Shown here: positions 9,701 through 16,965 of the stretch, piece after piece
How the letters are laid out: every line of letters begins with the position of its first letter
Position numbering within the stretch: position 1 is the first letter of the stretch
Assembly (NCBI RefSeq): GCF_022829445.1
Contig: NZ_JAKSXY010000059.1
Location: 1-64,000 of the forward strand
Length of the DNA: 64,000 nucleotides
Source: Methylobacterium sp. J-068
Lineage (GTDB): Bacteria; Pseudomonadota; Alphaproteobacteria; Rhizobiales; Beijerinckiaceae
Direction of reading: 5' to 3'
Position numbers and translations under genes: made by a program
Notes under the pieces: generated by a model
Database searches by the model: none
What the model saw: only the letters and a program-made list of their open reading frames with translations
Told to the model about the DNA's origin: nothing

Positions 9701-10172
9701 CGGCGAAGTGGCGTCCGGCGAGGTGACGTCCAGCGAAGTGGCACCCGTCGAGGTCTGGCGCCTGCAACGCCAGCAGCGTCATGCCCATCCGCGCCAGAAC
9801 CAGCGTCCGCGCGGGCAGGGCCGGGACGGTGCCGCCAACCGGGCCCCCGGCGAGGGACGTCCGGATCATCGCCGACAGGGCGGCGAGCCGGCGGCCGGTG
9901 GCGAGTCTCGCGAGCGTCCGCGCGGCGACCGCCCGGACGGGGGCCGCCGCGGCGGTCCCGGCGAGGGACGGCCCGAGGGCGGACGGCCGCAGCGCCGCGA
10001 GCGCTTCGAGCCGGGCCGGACCCGTCCGGAGCGCCGCGACGAGCCCCGCGCCGCGCCGCGCGACGAACCGCGCCCGCAGCGCCGCGAGCGCGCGCCGGAC
10101 CCGGATTCGCCCTTCGCCAAGCTCGCTGCGCTCAAGGCGCAGCTCGAGGCCGGGAATGACCGCAAGCGCTGA
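6759..10172 (+). CDS. Suv3-like DExH RNA helicase with long C-terminal extension
   Basis: This protein of about 1137 residues has a superfamily 2 helicase core like mitochondrial SUV3: Walker A GPTNTGKTH (about 20-28), Walker B DEIQLSADMDRGH (about 102), IATDAVGMGLNLD and QIAGRAGRH (motifs V and VI). SUV3 unwinds RNA for degradation, so a role in RNA turnover is likely. From about residue 824 comes a low-complexity Ala/Glu/Pro tail of some 175 residues, then about 100 residues rich in Arg/Gly/Pro, and a short helical end. ATG at 6759 is chosen because the core begins directly after it; an in-frame ATG at 6648 would overlap the previous gene. Start confidence is moderate. Confidence 0.9.
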   Translation: MIRPSLSPQARARGVTAVLGPTNTGKTHLAIERMLAHPTGMIGLPLRLLAREVYLRVVAKVGADKVALVTGEEKIKPDRPRYWISTIEAMPRDLDVAYVAIDEIQLSADMDRGHVFTDRLLHQRGREETLLIGSSTMLPLVQSLIPGIHTTTRPRLSNLTFAGEKKLGRLPRRTAIVAFSAEEVYAIAELIRRQRGGAAVVLGALSPRTRNAQVELYQSGDVDYLIATDAVGMGLNLDVDHVAFAANWKYDGTRFRKLTPPEMGQIAGRAGRHLSDGTFGSTGRCAPFEPEMIEALENHDFEPLRVLQWRNPDLDFASLKSLQESLDEHPREKGLTRAPMGEDQSALEILMREDDIRDLAHGSANVRRLWDVCGVPDYRKVHPQTHADLVAQLYRFLMRGMAGRIPNDWFAKHVAMIDRTDGDIDALSQRIAQGRTWTFVANRPDWLIDPVHWQGETRRVEDRLSDALHERLASRFVDRRTSVLMRRLRENTMLEAEITAGGDVTVEGQHVGHLHGFQFVPDPGAEGHEAKTLRSAAEKALSGEIEARAERFSSAADASLVLSHDGIIRWTGDPVAKLTPGDKLFEPHVRLLADEQLTGPARDKVEARLVAWLKATVVRLLGPLMEIETAADLTGLAKGIGFQVVESLGVLERARVMQEMRTLDQEGRGALRRHGVRFGAYHIFLPALLKPAPRTLAAQLWALKNGGLDQRGLDEIAHLASSGRTSIKVDPEIAKGLYRAAGFRVCGERAVRVDILERLADLIRPAIAYRPGTTPGEAPVGAADGDAFVATVGMTSLVGCSGEDFASILKSLGYAPETRPGPAITVPLLAAAPTQPVASVAAPAEAEPATGDAVASDEGAAPAEATSEIEPGATEDSVAAALPTEGEAGTEEAVAETPDAAPETHETGPEPSEAAAETVAPEPVADAARLADTAEQPAENTGSGDIEAAPTGDGATDVSPADEAEAPAEPVEAAPETASASGEVASGEVTSSEVAPVEVWRLQRQQRHAHPRQNQRPRGQGRDGAANRAPGEGRPDHRRQGGEPAAGGESRERPRGDRPDGGRRGGPGEGRPEGGRPQRRERFEPGRTRPERRDEPRAAPRDEPRPQRRERAPDPDSPFAKLAALKAQLEAGNDRKR

Positions 10173-10178
10173 GGCTCG

Positions 10179-10454
10179 ATGAAGCCGGGGCGCCAGCGCC
10201 TCGACAAATGGTTGTGGTTCGCGCGCTTCGCGCGGACCCGCTCCCTCGCCGCGCGCCTCGTCGCGGACGGCTATGTCCGGGTCAACGGTAAGCGGGCCGG
10301 GGCCGCCGCGACGGCGATCGCCCTGGGGGACGTCGTCACCGTGGCGGCCGCCCACGCGACCGTGACCGCGCGGGTGCTGGATCTCGGGGAGCGTCGGGGG
10401 CCGGCGCCCGAGGCCCAGACGCTCTACGAAGCACTGGGTGAAGCCCCGGGCTGA
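10179..10454 (+). CDS. S4-domain RNA-binding protein (Hsp15-like)
   Basis: This 91-residue protein consists almost entirely of an S4 RNA-binding fold: RQRLDKWLWFARFARTRSLAARLVADGYVRVNGKRA and LGDVVTV. Hsp15 relatives bind 50S subunits carrying stalled nascent chains. It begins 6 bases after the helicase stop, so it is co-transcribed with it; the pairing of an RNA helicase with an S4 protein is common in alphaproteobacteria. Confidence 0.9.
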   Translation: MKPGRQRLDKWLWFARFARTRSLAARLVADGYVRVNGKRAGAAATAIALGDVVTVAAAHATVTARVLDLGERRGPAPEAQTLYEALGEAPG

Positions 10455-10690
10455 TGGGCGGCCGCCCGTGTCCCCGGCGCGACACCGGCCTGCGGGCGCG
10501 AGGCCTACGTTTCCGCCGCGCTTGTCAGCCCCTCGGACAGGGGCTAGAGCCAGCGCCACCCAGGATCGGGCTCCGGCCCGGCTGACCGCGCCACGAAGCG
10601 TTAACGGATCCGTGCATCGAATCGCGCGAGCGAGCGACCCCCGGCGAGGGCCGGATCGCGGCGATGAGCGGATCGAGGACTGAAGGCCCC

Positions 10691-11029
10691 ATGACCTACG
10701 TCGTCACCGACAACTGCATCAAGTGCAAGTACATGGACTGCGTCGAGGTCTGTCCGGTGGACTGCTTCTACGAAGGCGAGAACATGCTCGTCATCCACCC
10801 GGACGAGTGCATCGATTGCGGCGTCTGCGAGCCGGAATGCCCGGCGGAGGCGATCAAGCCCGACACCGAGCCGAGCCTCGAGAGCTGGCTCAAGGTGAAC
10901 GCGGACTATGCCCGCACCTGGCCCAACATCACCCAGAAGAAGGACGCCCCGTCCGACGCGAAGGCTTGGGACGGCGTGGCCGGCAAGTTCGAGGCCCACT
11001 TCTCGGCCAATCCCGGCACCGGCGACTGA
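10691..11029 (+). CDS. fdxA: 7Fe ferredoxin FdxA
   Basis: This 112-residue cytoplasmic electron carrier matches the [3Fe-4S][4Fe-4S] FdxA family. N-terminal Cys residues occur in [17 protein letters not shown] and the second cluster in [12 protein letters not shown], followed by the characteristic C-terminal tail ([22 protein letters not shown]). ATG at 10691 gives the canonical [10 protein letters not shown] start. The 236-base upstream gap holds a short hairpin (10527-10545) and probably its own promoter. Position between the S4 gene and carD is a conserved alphaproteobacterial arrangement. Confidence 0.96.
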   Translation: MTYVVTDNCIKCKYMDCVEVCPVDCFYEGENMLVIHPDECIDCGVCEPECPAEAIKPDTEPSLESWLKVNADYARTWPNITQKKDAPSDAKAWDGVAGKFEAHFSANPGTGD

Positions 11030-11459
11030 TGGCCGCCATGCGCCGTGGCCGAAGCGCCGCGGCGTTGCCGGACCCTCGATCGCACGGAGCTGTGGAGTGC
11101 GCGGGAGATCGGCCCCGCGACGCTCCGCCGTGCCGGCAATCCTTTGATTCGGCGGCCGGTTTGTGATATCAAGATCACCTGCCGTCGTTCGTGCCCGACG
11201 TGCTGCCTCCAGCCATCACCTGATGGGTCTCACGCTCAGTTGAGGATTGGGGTCGCATGCGATCGATCGCTGAAGGCCTACCATGCCTTCGGCGACCGGT
11301 CTCTCGTCGCGCGACGCGTCGGCTTGCCCGGGAACCGGCAGGTTGTGCGTCTGAGATGCAAACCCTTCGGACAAGGGGCTGAAGCCGGGTGACCCACCCC
11401 GGATTACAGGGTTCGGCGCGGCATGCAAGGCCGCGCAATGTTCTGGAGGCGCTTCTCGC
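11030..11459. other. Intergenic leader region of carD
   Basis: Across 430 bases I see no supportable gene. A short inverted repeat GTGAT-N6-ATCAC lies at 11163-11178. The carD promoter must be here, possibly with a long untranslated leader, but no convincing -35/-10 pair was found. Confidence 0.45.
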
Positions 11460-12053
11460 ATGACCACAGCCAAGAAGACGACGGCAGCAGGCCGGCAAGG
11501 CTTCAAGACCGGCGAAGCGGTCGTGTATCCGGCGCATGGTGTCGGCCGCATCACCGCCATCGAGGAGCAGGAGATCGCCGGCTACAAGCTCGAGCTGTTC
11601 GTCGTCTCCTTCGAGAAGGACAAGATGGTCCTGCGCGTGCCGACCGCGAAGGCCAACAGCGTCGGCATGCGCAAGCTCGCCGAGCCGGAACTCGTGAAGA
11701 AGGCGCTCGATCTCCTCACCGGCCGCGCCCGCATCAAGCGCACCATGTGGTCGCGCCGCGCCCAGGAATACGAGGCCAAGATCAACTCGGGCGACCTCCT
11801 GTCGGTCACCGAGGTGGTGCGCGACCTCTTCCGCTCCGAAGCCCAGCCCGAGCAGTCCTACAGCGAGCGCCAGCTCTACGAATCCGCCCTCGACCGCGTC
11901 GTGCGCGAGATCTCCTCGGTCAATCGCATCACCGAGACCGAGGCGCTCAAGCTCATCGAGCAGAGCCTCGCCAAGTCCCCGCGCCGCGCCAAGGGCGAAG
12001 CCGAGGCGGAAGGCGAAGCCGAGGGAGACGACCTGCAGGAAGAGGCAGCCTGA
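11460..12053 (+). CDS. carD: CarD/CdnL-family RNA polymerase-binding regulator
   Basis: This 197-residue protein has the CarD RNA polymerase-interaction (Tudor-like) domain: GFKTGEAVVYPAHGVGRITAIEEQEIAGYKLELFVVSF, then the helical DNA-binding half with MWSRRAQEYEAKINSGD and a Glu/Ala-rich acidic tail. CarD/CdnL stabilises open complexes, especially at ribosomal RNA promoters, and is usually essential. ATG at 11460 has GGAGG 11 bases upstream. A strong intrinsic terminator follows. Confidence 0.95.
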   Translation: MTTAKKTTAAGRQGFKTGEAVVYPAHGVGRITAIEEQEIAGYKLELFVVSFEKDKMVLRVPTAKANSVGMRKLAEPELVKKALDLLTGRARIKRTMWSRRAQEYEAKINSGDLLSVTEVVRDLFRSEAQPEQSYSERQLYESALDRVVREISSVNRITETEALKLIEQSLAKSPRRAKGEAEAEGEAEGDDLQEEAA

Positions 12054-12082
12054 TCCACGGCCTTCCTCTCGGAACAGTTTCG

Positions 12083-12110
12083 AACCCGGCGCACCAGCGC
12101 CGGGTTTTTT
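12083..12110 (+). terminator. Intrinsic terminator of carD
   Basis: The stem AACCCGGCGC / GCGCCGGGTT has an ACCA loop and a run of Ts, 30 bases after the carD stop. Confidence 0.9.
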
Positions 12111-12270
12111 CGTTTCCTCTGCCGTGCGTGTGACAGGCAACGGCCGGACGGGAACCATCTCCGCGAAGCCTGTGTTGTCGCGTTGCCAGTCACAGGTCTC
12201 GCGCCCGATCTTGCATCGGCGCTCGCAGGCTGTGACGAGAAGCACGCGTTTCATCGAAGCGGAGGCGGGG

Positions 12271-13143
12271 ATGGCGGATATCGCAGGGATCCGGCGGCAG
12301 TTCATACGCACGGCGATGGAGGCGCCCTTCCTTGCGCGGGATGAGGAACGTGGTCTCGCCGTCCGCTGGAAGGATCAGCGTGACGAGCGCGCCCTGCATG
12401 GCCTGATCTCGGCGCATATGCGCCTCGTCATCGCGATCGCCGGCCGCTTCCGCCATTACGGCCTGCCCATGGCGGATCTCGTGCAAGAAGGCCATGTCGG
12501 GCTGATGGAGGCCGCCGCCCGCTTCGAGCCGGAGCGGGAAGTTCGATTCTCCACCTATGCGACCTGGTGGATCAGGGCCTCGATCCAGGACTACATCCTG
12601 CGCAACTGGTCCATCGTGCGCGGCGGAACGAGTTCGGCCCAGAAGGCCCTGTTCTTCAACCTGCGCCGCCTGCGGGCCCGTCTCATGCAATCCACCGAGG
12701 AGCATGTGGGTGACGAGATCCACCGCCGCATCGCCACGGCCATCGGCGTCTCCCGCGAGGACGTGGCGCTCATGGATGCCCGCCTTTCGGGACCGGACAT
12801 GTCCCTGAACGCGCCGGTGGGTGAGGAGAGCGAGGCCTCCTCGGAGCGCATGGATTTCCTCGTGGACGGGGCCGCCCTCCCGGACGAGACGGTCTCCGCC
12901 ACGGTCGATGGCGAACGCCGGCTGATCTGGCTCAACGAGGCGCTGACCGTGCTGTCGGAGCGCGAACTGCGTATCTTGAAGGAGCGCCGTCTCGCCGAGG
13001 ATCAGGCCACGCTGGAAGCCCTGGGTCACCGGCTCGGCATCTCGAAGGAACGCGTGCGCCAGATCGAGAACCGCGCCCTGGAGAAGCTGCGCCGGGCTCT
13101 GGCGGAGCGCTTCCCGCAATCCGGCGGCAACGTCTACGCCTGA
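12271..13143 (+). CDS. rpoH: RpoH-type (sigma-32) RNA polymerase sigma factor
   Basis: This 290-residue sigma factor has region 2 (HMRLVIAIAGRFRHYGLPMADLVQEGHVGLMEAAARFEPEREVRFSTYATWWIRASIQDYILRNWS), the RpoH box QKALFFNLRR, and region 4 with a HTH ending in GISKERVRQIENRALEKLR. RpoH directs heat-shock and related stress genes; alphaproteobacteria often have several paralogues, so the specific stimulus is not certain. ATG at 12271 is preceded by GGAGG. The open frame extends upstream without domain content. It sits alone after the carD terminator. Confidence 0.93.
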   Translation: MADIAGIRRQFIRTAMEAPFLARDEERGLAVRWKDQRDERALHGLISAHMRLVIAIAGRFRHYGLPMADLVQEGHVGLMEAAARFEPEREVRFSTYATWWIRASIQDYILRNWSIVRGGTSSAQKALFFNLRRLRARLMQSTEEHVGDEIHRRIATAIGVSREDVALMDARLSGPDMSLNAPVGEESEASSERMDFLVDGAALPDETVSATVDGERRLIWLNEALTVLSERELRILKERRLAEDQATLEALGHRLGISKERVRQIENRALEKLRRALAERFPQSGGNVYA

Positions 13144-13306
13144 GAGAGGCGACCCGGAGGCGGTTCCGGCGGGCGCTCCCGTGAGTCACGACGGGAACTT
13201 CCATGGACGGCAACGCGTCGGTCGCCGTCAGCTTGGCCGTTGTCTTTCACGAATGCGCGAACTGCGCTACCAACGGGTGACGACCCTGTAGGCGGACAGA
13301 TCCACG

Positions 13307-13510
13307 ATGACGGAAGAGCCCCGAAACGCGCTCCTGGTTCTGGGTCTTCTGATCGCCGCCTTGATCCCGGCGAGCATCGCGACGGCGATCGGGAGCCAGA
13401 TCCCTTGGTATCACGGGCTGAGCGTCTTCTACGGAGCCCTCGCCTTCGCTGAAATCGGCTACGTCACCATCCTCGTGGCCATGGACCGGCCGCGGCTCTC
13501 CGTCTCGTGA
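13307..13510 (+). CDS. Small two-TM membrane protein, unknown
   Basis: This 67-residue protein has two hydrophobic stretches (residues about 8-28 and 36-58) separated by a short polar loop, and a basic C-terminus (DRPRLSVS). No family is recognised. The ribosome site is weak. It lies 30 bases before the phosphopantetheinyl transferase gene in the same direction. Confidence 0.55.
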   Translation: MTEEPRNALLVLGLLIAALIPASIATAIGSQIPWYHGLSVFYGALAFAEIGYVTILVAMDRPRLSVS

Positions 13511-13540
13511 AAGCCGCGATGTAGAGACGGCGCGACGCGC

Positions 13541-14281
13541 GTGCCGGCCCTGGAGTCCTGGCCCATCGCCGCGCCGGCCGGACAACCGGGCAGTGCGGTC
13601 TGGCACGTCGATCTCGCCACAGCCCGCGCGGATGATCCGACCGGGCTCTCGCCGGACGAGCGCGCGCGCGCGGCGCGGTTCGTGCGCCGCGAGGACCGCG
13701 AGCGGTTCATCGGAAGCCACCTCGCCCTCAGGCATATCCTGGCCGGCTATCTCGGCCGACACCCCGACGAACTTCGTTTTGGATCGGAGCCGGGGGGCAA
13801 GCCCCGGCTGGCCCATCCGGACCCGGAAGGCCTGCGGTTCAACCTCTCGCATTCGGGGCGGCACGCGCTGGTCGGCGTCGCCTCGACCGCAACGATCGGC
13901 GTGGATGTGGAGGCCGTCCGCCCGATCGGCGACGCGCTGACCATCGCACGCGCCCATTTCCATCCCGCCGAGACCGCCGAACTGGCGAGCCTGCCGGACC
14001 CGGACCTGACTTCGGCGTTCTTCGCCTGCTGGACCCGCAAGGAAGCCGTGGTGAAGGCCCTAGGCCTCGGCCTTGCGCAGCCTCTCGACCGGTTCCGCGT
14101 CACCCTCCCCCCGGCCGCGGCCGCCGTGCTTCGCTGGGAGGACGAGACCGCCGCCCGTCTCGATTGGTCGATGCATCATCTCGATCTCGGACCGGACGCG
14201 GTCGGAGCGGTGGCGATCACCCGCGCCGGCGAGCCCTGCGCCCGATATCGTCTGCCCCCCGGTTGGGCCGCCTCCCGATGA
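13541..14281 (+). CDS. 4'-phosphopantetheinyl transferase, Sfp type
   Basis: This 246-residue enzyme would transfer phosphopantetheine from CoA to a carrier-protein serine. The Sfp/Gsp motifs are present: LRFNLSHSGRHALVGV, IGVDVEAVRPI and the key FFACWTRKEAVVKALGLGL (W-x-x-K-E-A-x-x-K), with Mg-binding Asp and Glu in place. GTG at 13541 is the start that leaves a full-length protein. No polyketide or non-ribosomal peptide genes are nearby, so the substrate carrier (for example a carotenoid, siderophore or lysine-pathway carrier) lies elsewhere. Confidence 0.9.
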   Translation: MPALESWPIAAPAGQPGSAVWHVDLATARADDPTGLSPDERARAARFVRREDRERFIGSHLALRHILAGYLGRHPDELRFGSEPGGKPRLAHPDPEGLRFNLSHSGRHALVGVASTATIGVDVEAVRPIGDALTIARAHFHPAETAELASLPDPDLTSAFFACWTRKEAVVKALGLGLAQPLDRFRVTLPPAAAAVLRWEDETAARLDWSMHHLDLGPDAVGAVAITRAGEPCARYRLPPGWAASR

Positions 14282-14379
14282 CATGCGGACTTCGGTTGCG
14301 ATTTCTCGCGTCGAGGCGCTTGCGGCCCCGGATAGGGCTCGCTATACGTCCGCTCGCCGGCCCAAGCAGCCGGCTCTGT

Positions 14380-14456
14380 CGGAGTGTAGCGCAGTCTGGT
14401 AGCGCACCACGTTCGGGACGTGGGGGTCGCAGGTTCAAATCCTGCCACTCCGACCA
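14380..14456 (+). tRNA. tRNA-Pro (anticodon CGG)
   Basis: The sequence folds as a 77-nt cloverleaf: acceptor CGGAGTG/CACTCCG, anticodon stem CCACG/CGTGG with loop TTCGGGA (anticodon CGG, reading CCG), TPsiC loop GTTCAAAT, and encoded ACCA end. No integrase or attachment-site duplication is visible next to it. Confidence 0.97.
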
Positions 14457-14771
14457 GTCTTTCCCTCTGCAAATGGCCTTCCCGGGGCGCAGAGGAATTT
14501 TCCGACCAAACATTCGATCAAGGATCGGTCGCGCAAGGATCGGTCGCGTAAGTCTTCGGACCGGGCTTCCGGGACGTCGACGTGGCGGCGAACGTTTGGG
14601 GCGATGATGGACGGCCAATATCCGCAGCCAGGCTGACCCGTCAGGGCCCGCGTGATAAATCCCCGCAGCCGGTCGAGCTTCGCACCGGGCCTGAGACGTG
14701 GCTGCCCGGGACGGACGCGCTCGAGGGCGGCGCATCGGAGGCTTGGTCACCCTGGCGAGGCGTCGGGCCCG
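14457..14771. other. Intergenic region after tRNA-Pro
   Basis: This 315-base stretch holds no supportable gene, only GC-rich open frames without family content. No intrinsic terminator for the tRNA was identified. Confidence 0.45.
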
Positions 14772-15107
14772 TCACAAGCGGTGGTGCCAGCCCGCATGTC
14801 GGAAGCCGCCCCAGCGGTGCCCGCCGCCGTGCCAACCGAAACGGCGATGCCAGCCGCCATGCCATCCGAAGCGGCGATGCCAGCCGTACCGGTAGCCGTA
14901 GTGCCAGCGGGGTCCGCCCCATCCACGATAGCCGAAGCCGCGATACACGGGGCCGTAGGCGTACGGACGGTAGCCGAGATTCGGACGGCACCAGCCGTAG
15001 AAGCCGCGGTGGAATCCGAGGCCGCAGCCGTCACGGGCCTCGGCGGCCGAGCCGGCCGTGAGAAGCCCCGCGGCAAGGGCAAGGGGTAGGATGATCTTGC
15101 GGATCAT
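14772..15107 (-). CDS. Secreted Gly/His/Trp/Arg-rich GCG-motif protein
   Basis: This 111-residue protein has a clear signal peptide (residues 1-23, IRKIILPLALAAGLLTAGSAAEA) and a mature region beginning DGCGLGFHRGFYGWCRPN, the two-Cys GCG motif common in small secreted proteins of Methylobacterium and Bradyrhizobium relatives. The remainder is built from aromatic/basic repeats including two copies of GWHRRFGWHG, encoded by a 30-base tandem repeat at 14831-14890. His content suggests metal or surface binding, but that is inference. ATG at 15107 is preferred because GGAGG lies 6 bases upstream; a second ATG at 15119 is possible. Confidence 0.8.
   Translation of the reverse strand: MIRKIILPLALAAGLLTAGSAAEARDGCGLGFHRGFYGWCRPNLGYRPYAYGPVYRGFGYRGWGGPRWHYGYRYGWHRRFGWHGGWHRRFGWHGGGHRWGGFRHAGWHHRL
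14831..14890. repeat. 30-bp tandem repeat, two copies
   Basis: The two units (14831-14860, 14861-14890) differ at only two of the first 26 positions. They encode a duplicated GWHRRFGWHG decapeptide in the secreted protein on the minus strand. Confidence 0.75.
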
Positions 15108-15170
15108 GTTCGCCTCCATGGTCGTCCGGCACGCGACCGGACACGGGTTTCGGGAGAGGGGTGGGAAGGC

Positions 15171-15437
15171 TCAGTTCGGCCAGCAGCGGCGGCCGTAGGG
15201 TCCGATATGGAAGCCCGCCGGGCAGGAGGCGCCGCGGACGTAGCCGCCCCATTGGCCGCCGGTCCGGCAACCGCCGTAGGGGCCGCGATGGCCGTAGGGA
15301 CCGCAGCCGCCATAGACCTGGATGATCCGCGCGCCGTCCGATCCGGTCGACACGGCGTCCTGGATCAGGGGCGACGCCGAGGCCGGGAATGCCAGACCGG
15401 CCATGAGCGCGACGGGGGCGAGCATCTTCAACATCAT
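15171..15437 (-). CDS. Secreted GCG-motif small protein, likely target of adjacent two-component system
   Basis: This 88-residue protein has a signal peptide (residues 1-22, MMLKMLAPVALMAGLAFPASA) and a Gly/Tyr/Cys-rich mature part (YGGCGPYGHRGPYGGC, SCPAGFHIGPYGRRCWPN). The end motif is a variant of the two-Cys motif in the gene just downstream, so the two are probably diverged relatives. AGAAGGA precedes tandem ATG codons at 15437 and 15434. A 45-base regulatory block at 15520-15564 upstream also occurs on the other side of the sensor/regulator genes, so this gene is likely controlled by that regulator. Function is unknown. Confidence 0.8.
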   Translation of the reverse strand: MMLKMLAPVALMAGLAFPASASPLIQDAVSTGSDGARIIQVYGGCGPYGHRGPYGGCRTGGQWGGYVRGASCPAGFHIGPYGRRCWPN

Positions 15438-15519
15438 CGGATCCTTCTCTGTGCTCCGGTGCGCCGCGATGCCCGAGCCGGCATCGCGACCGATGAGGGC
15501 CAAGATCGTCCCTGCCTCC

Positions 15520-15564
15520 TTCCCGGATGTGACCGACCGATGCGCCGACGTAACGCTTTGTAAC
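15520..15564 (-). promoter_or_regulatory. Conserved 45-bp regulatory block, copy 1
   Basis: On the minus strand GTTACAAAGCGTTAC (a 10-base-spaced direct repeat) is followed after 16 bases by GTCACATCCGGGAA, 82 bases before the start at 15437. The same parts with the same spacing occur at 17747-17791. Ten-base-spaced direct repeats are typical binding sites of OmpR-type regulators. Confidence 0.75.
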
Positions 15565-15591
15565 GGGCCGCCCTGCGGGCCGGACCGATCG

Positions 15592-16965
15592 TCAGGCGAT
15601 GGCCGGCAGGGTCGCGACGAGGCGTGCGCCGCCGAGCGGTGACGCCTCGGCCACGACGGTACCGCCATGCGCCTCCGCGATCTGGCGGGCGATGGCGAGG
15701 CCGAGACCGGTGCCGCCGGTGCGGCGGTTGCGGGATCGTTCGATCCGGTAGAACGGACTGAACACGGCGGACCGCTCAGCCTCCGGTATGCCCGGGCCGT
15801 CGTCCTCCACCGTGACCCGGCACAGCGCTCCGGTCCGGCTCACGGTGACGGCCACCGTGGAGCGGCCGAACTTGACGGCGTTCCCGATCAGGTTGGCGAC
15901 CACCCGGCGCAGGGCGACCGCATCCCCGGCGGCGACCGCATCCTGCACGTCCTCGCCGGTCAGGCGGACGTCGATACCCTGCGCGGCGTGCTCGGCCACC
16001 TCGACGGCGACGAGGTCGGCCAAGTCGACCGCCGTCCGGCCCACCTCGACGGCCGTGCCCCGGGCGAAGCCCAGGGAAGTCTCGATCAGCGCGGTCATCG
16101 CGTCGAGGTCCTCGACCAGCCTGTCCCGTCGCTCCGGTTCCGTAACGCCCTCCGCCCGTAGTCGCAGGCGGGTCAGGTAGGTCTTGAGATCGTGCGAGAT
16201 CGCGCCGATCAGCATCGAGCGTTCCCCCAGGAGCCCGACGATGCGCTCCTGCATGTCCCGGACCGCCCGCGAGAGCCGACGGATCTCCGGGGCGCCCCGG
16301 GGCGTCTCCACCGGCTGGTGGGAACGCCCGTCGAAGCGGCTGACCGCGTCGGTGAGGCGCCGCAGGGGGGCGAGCTCGTGGCGTGCACCGACGAGGACGA
16401 GCCCGGCCACCGCCGCGCCGAGGACGGCCACCCACAGGCTCAGCGGCAGGCCGAGCAGCCATGGCATGATCGACCGGTGCCTCTCGACGGCCGAGATGAC
16501 GAGGGTCCGGCCGTCCGGCAGTCGATAGGTCGCCGTCGCGAGGCGACCGATGGGACCGTTGCGATCCCTGTCATCGACCGCGTCGGGATCGACGCCCCGG
16601 TGCAGCATGGCGGTGTCGGTGAAGGCCCGCAGCGGCCCGTCCGGATCACCCGTCATCCGGCGCAGGCGCCGTTCGAGGCGCGGTTCGGGGATCAGGTCGT
16701 GATGGTCGGCCGGCCCGTCGGTGATCTCGGCCCTGAGGGCCTCGCCACTCACGGCTTTCAGGATGGCCGGTCTCAGGGCCGGGTCCGCATCCCGCAGCAG
16801 GATCACGATGTTCGCGGCCTGGTCGACGCGCGGAAAGCGCGTGCCGTAGGGGGAGCGCTCCTGCCGACGCTGCCAGGTGTCCACGGCGACGGTGGCGAGG
16901 ACGAGCAGGGAGAGCGCCCCGAGCATGAGCAGCATGATCCGCCCGAGCAGGCCGACGCGGGCCAT
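15592..16965 (-). CDS. Two-component sensor histidine kinase (EnvZ/OmpR class)
   Basis: This 457-residue inner-membrane kinase has TM1 (residues about 8-28), a periplasmic sensor domain of about 140 residues, TM2 (about 168-192), a HAMP linker, phosphoacceptor His258 in AISHDLKTYLTRLRLRAE, N box NLIGNAVKFG, and G boxes DDGPGIP and GTGLGLAIARQIAEAHGG. It phosphorylates the regulator encoded just upstream. The genes overlap by one base (regulator TGA shares its A with this ATG), so they are co-translated. An in-frame GTG at 16968 is an alternative start. The signal sensed is unknown; the periplasmic domain matches no family I can name. Confidence 0.93.
   Translation of the reverse strand: MARVGLLGRIMLLMLGALSLLVLATVAVDTWQRRQERSPYGTRFPRVDQAANIVILLRDADPALRPAILKAVSGEALRAEITDGPADHHDLIPEPRLERRLRRMTGDPDGPLRAFTDTAMLHRGVDPDAVDDRDRNGPIGRLATATYRLPDGRTLVISAVERHRSIMPWLLGLPLSLWVAVLGAAVAGLVLVGARHELAPLRRLTDAVSRFDGRSHQPVETPRGAPEIRRLSRAVRDMQERIVGLLGERSMLIGAISHDLKTYLTRLRLRAEGVTEPERRDRLVEDLDAMTALIETSLGFARGTAVEVGRTAVDLADLVAVEVAEHAAQGIDVRLTGEDVQDAVAAGDAVALRRVVANLIGNAVKFGRSTVAVTVSRTGALCRVTVEDDGPGIPEAERSAVFSPFYRIERSRNRRTGGTGLGLAIARQIAEAHGGTVVAEASPLGGARLVATLPAIA

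Noticed and set aside
11163..11178. GTGAT-N6-ATCAC upstream of carD as an FNR/CRP-like site
   Set aside because: Spacing and half-sites do not match either consensus, and it lies about 280 bases from the start codon.
14380..14456. tRNA-Pro as a possible integration site
   Set aside because: No integrase, no repeated 3' end and no foreign-looking DNA directly beyond it.
14831..14890. Tandem repeat considered as a CRISPR-like array
   Set aside because: Only two adjoining copies, no spacers, inside a coding region.
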